Assembly: GCA_017413085.1 (NCBI GenBank)
Contig: JAFPVC010000016.1
Coordinates: 1 to 64,000, forward strand
Direction: 5' to 3'
DNA from: Prevotella sp.
GTDB lineage: Bacteria; Bacteroidota; Bacteroidia; Bacteroidales; Bacteroidaceae
DNA length: 64,000 bases
The notes below the pieces were generated by a model, which saw only the letters and a list, made by a program, of their open reading frames with translations, was not told where the DNA came from and did not search any database. Shown here piece by piece: positions 51,584 to 60,464 of the stretch. The translations under genes were made by a program, and so were the position numbers. Position 1 is the first letter of the stretch. Every line of letters begins with the position of its first letter.

Positions 51584-53338
51584 CTATTTCGTACTCAGCT
51601 CTGAATTTTCGTCATTGGTGAATGCAGGATTCTGATGCAGCTCCGTATTCACTTTCAGTTCACTCTTGGCGTATGGGAAGTATATGATGTTCGGGTCTGC
51701 CAGTTTAATCTTTATGGCGTTCACGTTATCAATATACTTTCTTGAAGCCTGTTCCACAAGCCTTGTGTTGTTGCCGTCGCGGCGTGCGAAGCGCACGAGG
51801 TCAAACCAGCGCTTGCCCTCAAACAGGAATTCACGCTGACGTTCTTCAAGCACCAGCTGCTCCATTGAGCCCTTGGTGTCATAGTCTGACCTCTTCAGCA
51901 CGCTCTTGCGCTGTCCATCTACGGCATCGTTGGCACGCTTGCTGACGATGTCTATCAGTGCGAATGCAGCATCGAGGTCGCCTTCCTGATTGCGCTCGAT
52001 GAGTGCTTCTGCCTTTATCAGTATCACGTCGCTCAAGCGGTAGAATATCCAGTTGGCGTCTCTCGAACTGCGGCGGCTATACGACAGATGCAGGTCGCTC
52101 TCTGATGAAACGTTCTGCGTACTGTAGTTTACGCGGCTGCGCACATACTTCGTGATGGCGTATGAAGAATTGCTTGACTGCGTGCTCTCATATATGCGTC
52201 CGTCAGTACGTTTGAACACCGTGTTGGAACCGCTTGCCACGTCCTTGGCAAGGAAGTCAGGGCATGACAGTCTGCCAAACGTAGTGTTGTTGTTGCCATA
52301 GAAGTCGCCAACCCAGTCGTTCTGCTGACTCTGATTGCTGCTGAAGTAGAGTTCAAAGATGCTCTCGAAAGAGTTACCCACTCCGAATATAGCATTGTAG
52401 GCATATCCGCAGTCAGTTTTGCCCAAAGGCTTCTCCAGTATCATTGGTATGCCGTCGATGAGTGCAAGTTCAGACACGTTGCCCTGACGTTCAACCATTT
52501 CGTCATACTGCTGTCTCTTGTATTCAAGCACCTTGTCGCAACATTCTATGCTCTTGTCCCACTGGCCACGCCAGAGATACAGGTCAGCCAGCAGTGTATA
52601 GACTGCCCAGCGTGTTATCTTTGAAGAGTTCTGGTATGCGCTTGGGCTTTCATCCACGTAATAGCGGCGCACGGCATAGTCCTTTATGTTCTCCAGGTCT
52701 TCTATGAGTGTGTCTGCCAACTCGTCAAACGGCATGGCAGGAACGACGAAGTTCTCTGTGTCGTCAATGCTCGGACGCGTAACATACGGAACGTCACGGA
52801 ACGTACGCATGAGGTAGAAGTAACACAGTGCGCGCAGCGTTGTAGCCTCTGCCACGTTGGCCCACATCTCGCCTTCCGTATAGTTAGGGTCGATGGCCTG
52901 AACCTTCGGTGCGTAGTAGCATACAGTGTTGCAGCGGTTGATGCATTCATACACCTTTGCCCAGTTACAGTATTCGTTTGAGGGCAAGAGGTTCTCCTTC
53001 AGTATCTCGTTGATTGAGTTGGGTACGTTTGAACCAGCGCGCACGTTGTCGCTGCGCAGTTCGCCCCACACTGCCAGTCTTGTGAGGCAGTCCTTGTTCT
53101 CCAGCGCCTCATAGCAGCTGTTCATCACGCTCGTCACGTCGCCCTTCTGCGTCCAATAGTTCTGGAGCACAACGTCGTTCATCGGCAGTATGTCGAGGAA
53201 GTCTGAGCATGAAGTCATTGTCATTGCTGCGAGCAGCAATGAGGTGAAAAGTGAAAAGTGAAAAGTGAAAAATCCCTTGCGGAACGACTTTTCCTTCCGA
53301 CTTTTTCTTTCTTTATTTATATTATATAATGTAATCAT
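51584..53338 (-). CDS. SusD/RagB-type lipoprotein, first pair (584 aa)
   Basis: ATG at 53338 starts MITLYNINKERKSRKEKSFR, then the signal peptide FFTFHFSLFTSLLLAAMTMTSC with SD after the Cys. The N-terminal stretch before the hydrophobic core is long and very basic. SusD landmarks include ATTLRALCYFYLMRTFRDVPYVTRP (about 165-190), ITRWAVYTLLADLYLWRGQWDKS (about 240) and a C-terminal LVLEERQREFLFEGKRWFDLVRFAR (about 500-525). It binds substrate on top of its SusC partner. The signal-peptide codons contain four units of the 7-bp repeat (53244-53271) and a 10-bp inverted repeat (53221-53242). The SusC partner lies 47 bp upstream, separated by a 7-bp array. Confidence 0.95.
   Translation of the reverse strand: MITLYNINKERKSRKEKSFRKGFFTFHFSLFTSLLLAAMTMTSCSDFLDILPMNDVVLQNYWTQKGDVTSVMNSCYEALENKDCLTRLAVWGELRSDNVRAGSNVPNSINEILKENLLPSNEYCNWAKVYECINRCNTVCYYAPKVQAIDPNYTEGEMWANVAEATTLRALCYFYLMRTFRDVPYVTRPSIDDTENFVVPAMPFDELADTLIEDLENIKDYAVRRYYVDESPSAYQNSSKITRWAVYTLLADLYLWRGQWDKSIECCDKVLEYKRQQYDEMVERQGNVSELALIDGIPMILEKPLGKTDCGYAYNAIFGVGNSFESIFELYFSSNQSQQNDWVGDFYGNNNTTFGRLSCPDFLAKDVASGSNTVFKRTDGRIYESTQSSNSSYAITKYVRSRVNYSTQNVSSESDLHLSYSRRSSRDANWIFYRLSDVILIKAEALIERNQEGDLDAAFALIDIVSKRANDAVDGQRKSVLKRSDYDTKGSMEQLVLEERQREFLFEGKRWFDLVRFARRDGNNTRLVEQASRKYIDNVNAIKIKLADPNIIYFPYAKSELKVNTELHQNPAFTNDENSELSTK
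53221..53242. repeat. Perfect 10-bp inverted repeat in signal-peptide codons
   Basis: TCATTGCTGC and GCAGCAATGA around GA, coding for part of LLLAAM. Related stems lie at 44589-44614 (12 bp, perfect), 51420-51439 and 49430-49448. Confidence 0.85.
53244..53271 (-). repeat. 7-bp tandem repeat, four units, in signal-peptide codons
   Basis: GTGAAAA (+ strand) four times. It keeps the ATG at 53338 in frame; it is the intact counterpart of the three-unit tract at 51442-51462. Confidence 0.9.
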
Positions 53339-53345
53339 ACTTTTA

Positions 53346-53384
53346 AATTATGAATTGTGCATTATGAATTATGCATTGTGCATT
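53346..53384. repeat. Degenerate 7-bp array in the operon
   Basis: ATTATGA, ATTGTGC, ATTATGA, ATTATGC, ATTGTGC, ATTATCA in exact 7-bp steps, filling the gap between the SusC and SusD genes. Confidence 0.85.
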
Positions 53385-53385
53385 A

Positions 53386-56300
53386 TCAGAACTGTACGGT
53401 CACACCACCGGTGAACGACTTTGAACGCGGTGTCTTTGCTCCGTCGGTAACGACGCCAAACTGGCCGTAGCCCACCTCTGGGTCTGCTCCCGAATACTTG
53501 GTGAGGCAGAAGAGGTTGTTGGCAGAAAGATAGAGCGAAAGCTGTGTGAGTCCCCATTTCTTAATGGTCTTCTGTGGGAACGAGTAGCTCACCTGCGAGT
53601 AGTTCAGACGGATAAACGAACCATCCTCTACGAAGCGGTCGCTGCCAAGGTAGTTGTAACCAGTCTGGCGCAGTGCGCGCGGTATTGTCGTCACGTCGCC
53701 CTCTACGCGCCAGCGCCAGTTCACGGCGCGGCTCTGGTTGTTGTTGTCATACATCTTCTCTACGTCCATGCGAGCCTGGTTGATTATCTTGTTGCCATAG
53801 CGGAAGTTGAACTGGTTGTTCCAGCTGAAGCGTCCGAAGTTGAGCTTGAAGCCGAAACCGCCGGTTATCTTCGGCAGTGACGAACCGAGATACACGATAT
53901 CAAGTTCGTTAATCTGACCGTCATGGTTGACGTCATCATAGATAGCGTCGCCACCACGGAACTCATAGTTTACGCTTCCTGCGCAGAACATCACCGGCTT
54001 GGTCATGTTGTTCTCGTCGAGCACCACGTTGCCGTTGGCATCACGCACCACTGGAGCATTCGGGCCGCTTACGCCTTTCACCTCCTCTGGTGAATATTCG
54101 CTGTACTGGTAAACTCCCTTGTAGCGGAAACCGTAGATGCTTCCTAATGCAGAGTTCAGTTCAACGCGTGTGAGGTAAGAGCCGTTCTGGCGGTTAAACT
54201 CATGGTTGAGCGATGCCAGACAGGTCTCTTCCATTGCCGTAATCTGGTTCTTGTTGTTGGCGAATGTAATGTTGAAGTCGGCAGAGAATTTGCCTGACTC
54301 TGACTTGATTATCTTGCTACCGTTGATGTTGAACTCCCATCCCACGTTTTTCATATCGCCCACGTTCTGGTAGGCCAGTGTTGAGAAACCAGATGATGTA
54401 GGAATACTGCGGTTCTGCATCAGCAGATCGCTGGTATACTGCCAGTAAAGCTCAAGGTTACCATTGATGCGTCCGTTCCAGAATCCGAAGTCCATACCGA
54501 GGTTGTAGGTCTTCTTCTCCTCCCATTTGAGGTTCTTCAGCTGTATGTTCGATGGGTATACGCTGACTTGTCCAAGGTATCCAGAACCGTTGCGGTACTT
54601 ACTGAAGTAGAGTGCCTCTGCACCTGGCTGCTTACCCACGATACCCCAGCCCGGACGTATTGAGAGCATTGAAACCCATGGCAGTGCCTTGTTGAACCAA
54701 GGCTCCTTGTGAATGTTCCAGCGCAGAGAGAAAGCAGGGAATGTACCCCAGCGCTGTGAGTCGCCGAACTTCGTAGAACCGTCGCGGCGCACGCTGAAGT
54801 CAGCCATGTAGCGGCCTTTGTATGCATAGTGTGCTGAATACGTGAAGTATACCGAGCGCCACTGTCCGCTGCCTGTCGACATGTCGGCTATGATACCGTC
54901 GGCTGCTGTGCTCTGTATGGTGCCTGAAGGCAGTCCCCATACCACGGTGTTCTGCGAAGTAGAGTTGCCGCTGGTCATCTGTCCGCGCAGCATCATGCTG
55001 AGCGAGTGGTCCTTGTTCTTGAATACCGGCGTGAACGTCAGCGTGTGAGTGGTGGTCACGCCGAGGCTCTTGTTTGATATGGCCGTGGCGCGGTTGCTCT
55101 GCTTGTTCTTGGTGTCGTTCCATCCTACCGTGCTCAGTGCCAGCGGCATGAACTGGTCTTCATACTTGTTGAAGATATTGAACACCACCTTACCCTCATA
55201 GCTGAGTCGTGTCTTCTCGTCGTCAATGCCGAGCAGGTCATACTTCAGTTTGAACTCAGGCGTGATGTTGTAGCTCGTCTCGTCGTTCTTGGCAAGGTGT
55301 GCCAGCGCAACGGGATTCTTGCTGTTCAGCTGGTCGTTCAGCTGGCTTGAAACAGACGGCAGCATAGAATAGTAGTCGCTGAGGTCGTTGCCGTAGCGGT
55401 CCTGCTCATATATAGAGAGGTTAGGCATGCGCGTATAGGCAATGGCCAGCAGGTCGCCGTTGTTCTTCTTGTTGTTGGTGTATGTCAGCGCAATGTTCGT
55501 CTCAATCTTGATGCGGTCGCTGACGAAGTAGTCGAGGTTGACGCGCGACGTGAGACGGTCGAGCTGCTGCTCTATGATTGAACCGGTCTCATGGTCGTAG
55601 CCGGCACTGATGCGGAAGTGTGCCTTCTCACCACCGCCGCTGATTGACAGGTTGTGGTTCTGTCTCCAACCAGTTTTCTTCACTGCGTCGAGCCAGTCGG
55701 TGTTGTTGTTATACATCTCATACTCAGAGAAGCTGGGCGTATAGTTCAACTCCGGGATGTTGCTCGCCATGTCACTCATTGAGGGGTTGAAGTACTCCTC
55801 TTTCATAAGCATGGTATATTCGTCGCCGTTGAGCAGTTTGTAGCCGTTAGGCTGATATGTGCCTGTCAGGCGGAACGAATAGCTTACGCGCGGCTTACCG
55901 CGCCTACCGCGTTTGGTCTTGATTTCGATAACGCCGTTAGAGCCTTGTGAACCCCAGATGGCCGTTGCTGCGGCATCCTTCTTCACGTCGATGCTCTCGA
56001 TGTCCTCAGGGTTCACGTTGAGCAGTTCGGCGAATTTCTCGTCGTTGGCATTCTGGAAGTCGAAGTCGTTGGTGTTGGTCTCCCACACATTGCCGTCGAC
56101 CACGATGAGCGGTTCGCTCGAACCGTTGATTGACGACACACCGCGCAGACGCATTGACGTGCCGCTACCCAGGTTACCGCCTGCCACGATGTCAAGGCCG
56201 GCGATACGTCCCTGCAGTGCCTCGTCGACGGTGGTCATACTGAGACCTTCAAACTCCGACATGTTGATGGACTGCGTAGAGCCAGAAATCTCATCGATAG

Positions 56301-56661
56301 GTATGTTGAGACCTGCGCCTCCGGCGCGTCTCTGCTTCGTCACCACCACCTCGTTGATTGTAGTGGCATCCTCAAGTGTAATCTCGAATTTTGTCTTGTT
56401 GAACGGCAGCGTTACCGTCTTGCAGCCCACGTAGGTGATGCGCAGCTTGTTCTTCGGGTTCTTCAGCTTGAACGAGAAGTTGCCGTTCACGTCCGTCACT
56501 GCCGACGATACGATACGCTTGGCGCCGTCTATCTCTGCCACGTTGGCCATCATCACCGGGCCGAACAGGTCGCTGACCGTACCGCTGATGATGTCGCCGG
56601 CCTCCTGAGCCTGAAGCCCTAAAGGCAGAAAGGCAAGTATGTATAATAGTTTTGTTTTCAT
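53386..56661 (-). CDS. SusC/RagA-type TonB-dependent transporter, first pair (1091 aa)
   Basis: The signal peptide is 1-18 (MKTKLLYILAFLPLGLQAQ). A carboxypeptidase-regulatory-like domain (about 25-95) includes GTVSDLFGPVMMANV and ITYVGCKT. The plug has TVDEALQGRIAGLDIV, MRLRGVSSINGSSEPLIVVDG and VNPEDIESIDVKKDAAATAIWG (about 145-240), the SusC signature set. The barrel follows and ends in SFTGGVTVQF. It imports oligomers using TonB/ExbBD energy. It lies 18 bp behind the first FAS1 gene and 47 bp before its SusD partner. Confidence 0.96.
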   Translation of the reverse strand: MKTKLLYILAFLPLGLQAQEAGDIISGTVSDLFGPVMMANVAEIDGAKRIVSSAVTDVNGNFSFKLKNPKNKLRITYVGCKTVTLPFNKTKFEITLEDATTINEVVVTKQRRAGGAGLNIPIDEISGSTQSINMSEFEGLSMTTVDEALQGRIAGLDIVAGGNLGSGTSMRLRGVSSINGSSEPLIVVDGNVWETNTNDFDFQNANDEKFAELLNVNPEDIESIDVKKDAAATAIWGSQGSNGVIEIKTKRGRRGKPRVSYSFRLTGTYQPNGYKLLNGDEYTMLMKEEYFNPSMSDMASNIPELNYTPSFSEYEMYNNNTDWLDAVKKTGWRQNHNLSISGGGEKAHFRISAGYDHETGSIIEQQLDRLTSRVNLDYFVSDRIKIETNIALTYTNNKKNNGDLLAIAYTRMPNLSIYEQDRYGNDLSDYYSMLPSVSSQLNDQLNSKNPVALAHLAKNDETSYNITPEFKLKYDLLGIDDEKTRLSYEGKVVFNIFNKYEDQFMPLALSTVGWNDTKNKQSNRATAISNKSLGVTTTHTLTFTPVFKNKDHSLSMMLRGQMTSGNSTSQNTVVWGLPSGTIQSTAADGIIADMSTGSGQWRSVYFTYSAHYAYKGRYMADFSVRRDGSTKFGDSQRWGTFPAFSLRWNIHKEPWFNKALPWVSMLSIRPGWGIVGKQPGAEALYFSKYRNGSGYLGQVSVYPSNIQLKNLKWEEKKTYNLGMDFGFWNGRINGNLELYWQYTSDLLMQNRSIPTSSGFSTLAYQNVGDMKNVGWEFNINGSKIIKSESGKFSADFNITFANNKNQITAMEETCLASLNHEFNRQNGSYLTRVELNSALGSIYGFRYKGVYQYSEYSPEEVKGVSGPNAPVVRDANGNVVLDENNMTKPVMFCAGSVNYEFRGGDAIYDDVNHDGQINELDIVYLGSSLPKITGGFGFKLNFGRFSWNNQFNFRYGNKIINQARMDVEKMYDNNNQSRAVNWRWRVEGDVTTIPRALRQTGYNYLGSDRFVEDGSFIRLNYSQVSYSFPQKTIKKWGLTQLSLYLSANNLFCLTKYSGADPEVGYGQFGVVTDGAKTPRSKSFTGGVTVQF

Positions 56662-56679
56662 ATTGAATCTTTGGTTTTC

Positions 56680-59268
56680 TTATTTTATTCTCAACGGACG
56701 GTCTATCAGGTGTACGACCGCTGATGAGGATGTCTCTATCATCGTGGCTTCTGCAGCATCGGGCGCATTATACTGATATTCGCGTGCCATGATGTTGTAG
56801 AGGTTCTTGTTGGTTGTTACCACGTGTGCCTTTGGCAGCGACTTGTTGGCCTTTGCTCTCTGGTCGGTCAGCGTGATGCCCGTGGCGCTCAGTTCTGCCG
56901 TAACACGGTAGAAGCGTTCTGTCGACGGGTCTATGGTTGCCGTCTCAAAGTCGGCCGTAACAGGCTCTGCACCAATGAAGAGGGCGTTGTCCTGTATGTG
57001 ATACTTCAGGAAGTCGCAGATTTTTGCAGAGTCCTGTGCAGCACCGGTGTAATCGCCCTGCATCATCTTTTCCTCATAGGCTTCCCACGTAGGCAGGGTG
57101 CCGTTGTCGAGAAGTTCCTTTATGCTCGCATTCGTAGGCACGTATACCGTATAATGATATGTGTTGAACACTGAGATGTTGTCGCCGCCGGTGGCATTGC
57201 GTCCCAGGTGCTTTGTCTCAAACAGTCCGCTGCCTTCCATCAGCTTCAGGAATTCCGAGAACTCTTCGTGTGCCTCCAGCACGTCGTGCACGGTCTGGCG
57301 CGTACCGAGTATCGGCTGGTCATCGAGTATGTAACTCTTGCCGTTACCGCCGGTAGTCTTCGGTGTCTGGTCATATACGTCGCTGACCTTCGCCGGCGTA
57401 CCCTCGTTATACTGGTAGCTGCCCTCTACGGTCATGCCGTTTGCTCCTGACTTAGGATTGTTTACGCGTATCTCCGTTCCGCCCTTCGTACGGTAGAAGG
57501 TGTGTCCGTCCTCCACGTCGCCAATCACGATGTGGGTGTCGAGTATGTCCTTCAGGCGGTTCTTTATCATCTGCGGATTACGTACCTCTCCAAGGCTGTC
57601 GGTCACAGTGCGTGTGACAGGGTCATAGTTCCACATACTTGCCCACACGCGGTCTTCCTTGTTCAACTGCGTCGGGTCATAGTGGAAGCGCAGCACCTGC
57701 ATCTTGCCCCTGCCGTATGAGCATGGGTCTACGTATTCAAGCAGAGAGTTGTTTGTCGGGATGAAGAGGCTGTAGTATGAGTTCAGCGAGTTCAGGTATA
57801 CGTTATACTGCAGCTGCTCTATGCCCCAGTAGAGTATGCGCATGCTCTCGTTGACGAGTGCCGGGAATGAAACGCTGACATAGGCCGTTGGCGAATACAC
57901 CTTATTAGTAAGGTATATGGCACCGTTACATCCGAGCCATACGCTGTCTATGGCAGAAAGCTCCACGCCCATAGGGTCGTTGGCATCGTTGAGGATGCTC
58001 TTGAACTTCGACGGCACTGACGACACGAACGAGTTGAACATGTTGTTGTTGATGAGTTTTGCCACCACGTCGTCGGGCACTTTGTCCCATGAGCCGTAGT
58101 AGTCTTTCAGAATACGGCCGGCACCCTCGTTCCAGTATTTTTCCATTGCCTCGTTGCTTGGCACCATCATCACGCCCATGTCGCGCTGCATCACGATGTT
58201 GCCGCTCTGGTCGTCAAGGCCTGCATAGTATGCGTTCCACTCTGGGTCATACTTCAGCATACCATACACCGGCTTTTCGTCTGGCGTAATGTCGAGTGCT
58301 ATGCCGCGCTGCGACTTCTCTGAGAAGAAACGCTTCTGGAACACTGTATCGACATTTGTTCCATACAGGTAGTTGTAGCGCGTTGCCACGTCCTCGCTGA
58401 GCGGATATGGAGCACAGAAACGCTCCAGCAGTTTGTTGTACACACTTGCATTGGCCTTGCTGGCTATCACCTCTGCCATGTTCGGCAGCGGAGTGATGAC
58501 CTCCTCCATGCGGTGTATGAAACCGTTGGAGCACTTGATGTTTGGTTCAGCCACCTGCACACCGTTGATGCTGGCATCGCCCGGCTGGCGGTGAGTGGTG
58601 TTGTTGTAGATGAAGTCATAGTCGCTGTTGGTGATGCGCTTGTTCACGAGCTGCTTCTCGATGAACTGCACCAGTGGCACGGTTGAATTGTCGGTCATGC
58701 ACACCATCGGCTTGCCGCTCTTGCGGTAGTACTCCCAGTAGGGGTTGTCGGGCATGCGGTCTGCCGTAAACACTGCCACGGAGTCGTATGAGGTGTTGGA
58801 AGCGAAGCGACGCATGGCTTCACCCTCGCGCGGCGGCGTTCCCTCCACACTCGACAATGAGCCGAGCTGCATCGAGTTGTCCATCATACTGCCGAAGAGC
58901 AGCAGTTTCTTCTGCGACTCCGACAGTCCTTCATAGTTCTTCACACCCCATGGGTTCTTCTGGTAGAAACGGGCATACGCCTCGTCGTCTGCCACGAAGA
59001 GAGTCTTCGAACCTGTCTTTCCCAGCACTTCGCTGTAATCCAGGTCTTCAATCATGCGCACCGTGTTCGAGAAATCCCCTCGGTCGCGGAGCCAGCTGTA
59101 GATGCTGTTGCCCCAGCCCTCGGGTGTCGTCTCGTCAAGGTCGTAGTCCTGACATGCCGTCAGACACACACCTCCCACCAGTGCGGCAGCCGTCAGTCTG
59201 GCCCACCGCGCAGCGCGGCTTTTCCTGACCGTACAGCATTCTTTCCGAAATAGCTTTCTGGTTTTCAT
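56680..59268 (-). CDS. Large multi-FAS1 lipoprotein, first gene of the operon (862 aa)
   Basis: The start MKTRKLFRKECCTVRKSRAA is strongly basic, followed by a hydrophobic stretch LTAAALVGGVCLTAC with QDYD after the lipid Cys (about residue 39). Several FAS1-like units can be seen: TLFVADDEAYARFYQK (about 88), NGFIHRMEEVITPLPNM (about 250), VMMVPSNEAMEKYW (about 373), NGAIYLTNKVYSP (about 455), YSLFIPTNNSLLEYVDP (about 505) and YTVYVPTNASIKELLDN (about 705), ending in VVHLIDRPLRIK. FAS1 modules bind glycans or proteins in other organisms. As first gene, directly downstream of the operon promoter, it may be the main surface receptor of this system; that is inference. Confidence 0.83.
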   Translation of the reverse strand: MKTRKLFRKECCTVRKSRAARWARLTAAALVGGVCLTACQDYDLDETTPEGWGNSIYSWLRDRGDFSNTVRMIEDLDYSEVLGKTGSKTLFVADDEAYARFYQKNPWGVKNYEGLSESQKKLLLFGSMMDNSMQLGSLSSVEGTPPREGEAMRRFASNTSYDSVAVFTADRMPDNPYWEYYRKSGKPMVCMTDNSTVPLVQFIEKQLVNKRITNSDYDFIYNNTTHRQPGDASINGVQVAEPNIKCSNGFIHRMEEVITPLPNMAEVIASKANASVYNKLLERFCAPYPLSEDVATRYNYLYGTNVDTVFQKRFFSEKSQRGIALDITPDEKPVYGMLKYDPEWNAYYAGLDDQSGNIVMQRDMGVMMVPSNEAMEKYWNEGAGRILKDYYGSWDKVPDDVVAKLINNNMFNSFVSSVPSKFKSILNDANDPMGVELSAIDSVWLGCNGAIYLTNKVYSPTAYVSVSFPALVNESMRILYWGIEQLQYNVYLNSLNSYYSLFIPTNNSLLEYVDPCSYGRGKMQVLRFHYDPTQLNKEDRVWASMWNYDPVTRTVTDSLGEVRNPQMIKNRLKDILDTHIVIGDVEDGHTFYRTKGGTEIRVNNPKSGANGMTVEGSYQYNEGTPAKVSDVYDQTPKTTGGNGKSYILDDQPILGTRQTVHDVLEAHEEFSEFLKLMEGSGLFETKHLGRNATGGDNISVFNTYHYTVYVPTNASIKELLDNGTLPTWEAYEEKMMQGDYTGAAQDSAKICDFLKYHIQDNALFIGAEPVTADFETATIDPSTERFYRVTAELSATGITLTDQRAKANKSLPKAHVVTTNKNLYNIMAREYQYNAPDAAEATMIETSSSAVVHLIDRPLRIK

Positions 59269-59344
59269 AATTTGTTTAGTGTATTTTTAAGATTGATTTT
59301 TGCTTGGTAAGGATTTTTATCTTTTCGCTTAACTTTTTCGCTTG

Positions 59345-59352
59345 CAAAGTTA
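59345..59352 (-). promoter_or_regulatory. -7 box of the SusCD/FAS1 operon
   Basis: TAACTTTG on the minus strand, about 77 bp before the first ATG. No good -33 element is visible. Confidence 0.75.
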
Positions 59353-59520
59353 ATAAATATATATTTATTTATACATTTTTTTTATATCAGCGATTTTCAA
59401 ATTTGTTTAACAGCATTCTTGTTTTTGTTTCACAGTTTTTTTTAATTTTGTCTCACAGAAAGCGGAAAATCCTGAAAATAAACCATTTAACTCTTTCTTG
59501 TAAAATTTAACAAATTTCTA

Positions 59521-59640
59521 TCGTCCTAAAGTCCCTAATAACCATAAAGACATTAAGGACTTTAAGGATCTTAATGTCCTTAACGACCTAAAAGACCCTA
59601 AAAAATTTAAAGCCCTTAACGATCCTAAAGACCCTACGAA
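59521..59640. repeat. Degenerate 9-bp array, about 13 units
   Basis: Steps of 9 bp with a TTAAGGA-like core: CATTAAGGA, CTTTAAGGA, TCTTAATGT, CCTTAACGA and so on, without a phase break over about 117 bp. Confidence 0.8.
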
Positions 59641-59746
59641 TTTGTGAACAAATGACGCACGACATTTTGCCCCAAAAGAGAAGTTAAAAAGTGTTTATTT
59701 CAGCGTTTTTCGATTTTAAAAACCATCAAATTTTCAATATCCATTG

Positions 59747-59851
59747 TAATCAGGCCCTGATTACAATGCTATTTGCGCCCTTTTAGCCTGTAATCAGGAT
59801 GCGATTAGAAGGTAATCAGCACTTAATTACGATGTAATCAGGTGCTAATTA
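59747..59851. repeat. 22-bp-period palindrome array with one decayed unit
   Basis: Units of 17 bp start at 59747, 59769 (decayed: CTATTTGCGCCCTTTTA), 59791, 59813 and 59835, with 5-bp spacers CAATG, GCCTG, GAAGG, CGATG. The register is kept through the decayed unit. Confidence 0.85.
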
Positions 59852-60037
59852 CAAAATTGACAAACGTAAAAAACACCTTTTTATTATGTATGTCACTGTA
59901 CCACAACGATATACGTAAAATGCGAAATTTCGGCGTATTTGCGAGCAAAAATGAAGCTGGTGATTTCTATCGCAAGGAATCGCCACTTAAATACATTTTT
60001 TCCTATGAAACATGATGGTCATTTTTACATTTTCACA

Positions 60038-60140
60038 TTAATGCCGTTAATCTCATTCGTTAATAACATTAATGCTATATCAAAAAAAATTATTAATGAC
60101 ATTAATGGGCTATATTAACGACATTAACGATTAAAAATAA
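60038..60140. repeat. TTAAnG-type array with 9-bp steps
   Basis: Words such as CATTAATGCCGTTAATCTC and GACATTAACGA. It is the same kind of core as in the 224-bp repeats at 1337-2035. Confidence 0.7.
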
Positions 60141-60292
60141 AAATTTCTCAATAATTTAGCGGCATTAAGGCAAAAAAGCGTCTGCAGAGGCTACACATTA
60201 TATATATAGGGCGATAAAACATTTCTGCATGGTGATTACAAAAACGCAAACCCATGAAACAAAAAAATAAACGATTATTCGCATTATAATAG

Positions 60293-60300
60293 TATCTTTG
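60293..60300 (+). promoter_or_regulatory. -7 box of the 60465 gene
   Basis: TATCTTTG matches TAnnTTTG. The leader to the ATG is about 155 nt. Confidence 0.75.
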
Positions 60301-60464
60301 CACACAGAAATTCGTCAACGATTAAACAATATTCAAAAAACAACGTCAAACGAAACCTCAAAAAGTTTTTCCATATTTGACGCAAACAAATCCTGCAAGA
60401 CAAAAATTAATTAACTAATCAACTATAACAAATTTTTTATCAACAAACTAAAAACTTTATGCAC

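Larger units (their letters stand above)
59269..60464. other. 1.2-kb divergent intergenic region with three array types
   Basis: It contains the operon promoter (59345-59352, minus), a 9-bp array (59521-59640), a 22-bp palindrome array (59747-59851), a second 9-bp-type array (60038-60140) and the + strand promoter at 60293-60300 with a leader of about 150 nt. No gene was found on either strand. Confidence 0.75.

Noticed and set aside
59304..59510. Small membrane protein of 68 codons upstream of the operon
   Set aside because: It overlaps the operon promoter on the other strand, is Phe/Ile-rich because of AT-rich DNA and has no promoter of its own.
59747..59851. CRISPR array with 17-bp repeats
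   Set aside because: Spacers are only 5 bp and the repeats are degenerate pseudo-palindromes; this fits protein-binding sites or structural repeats.
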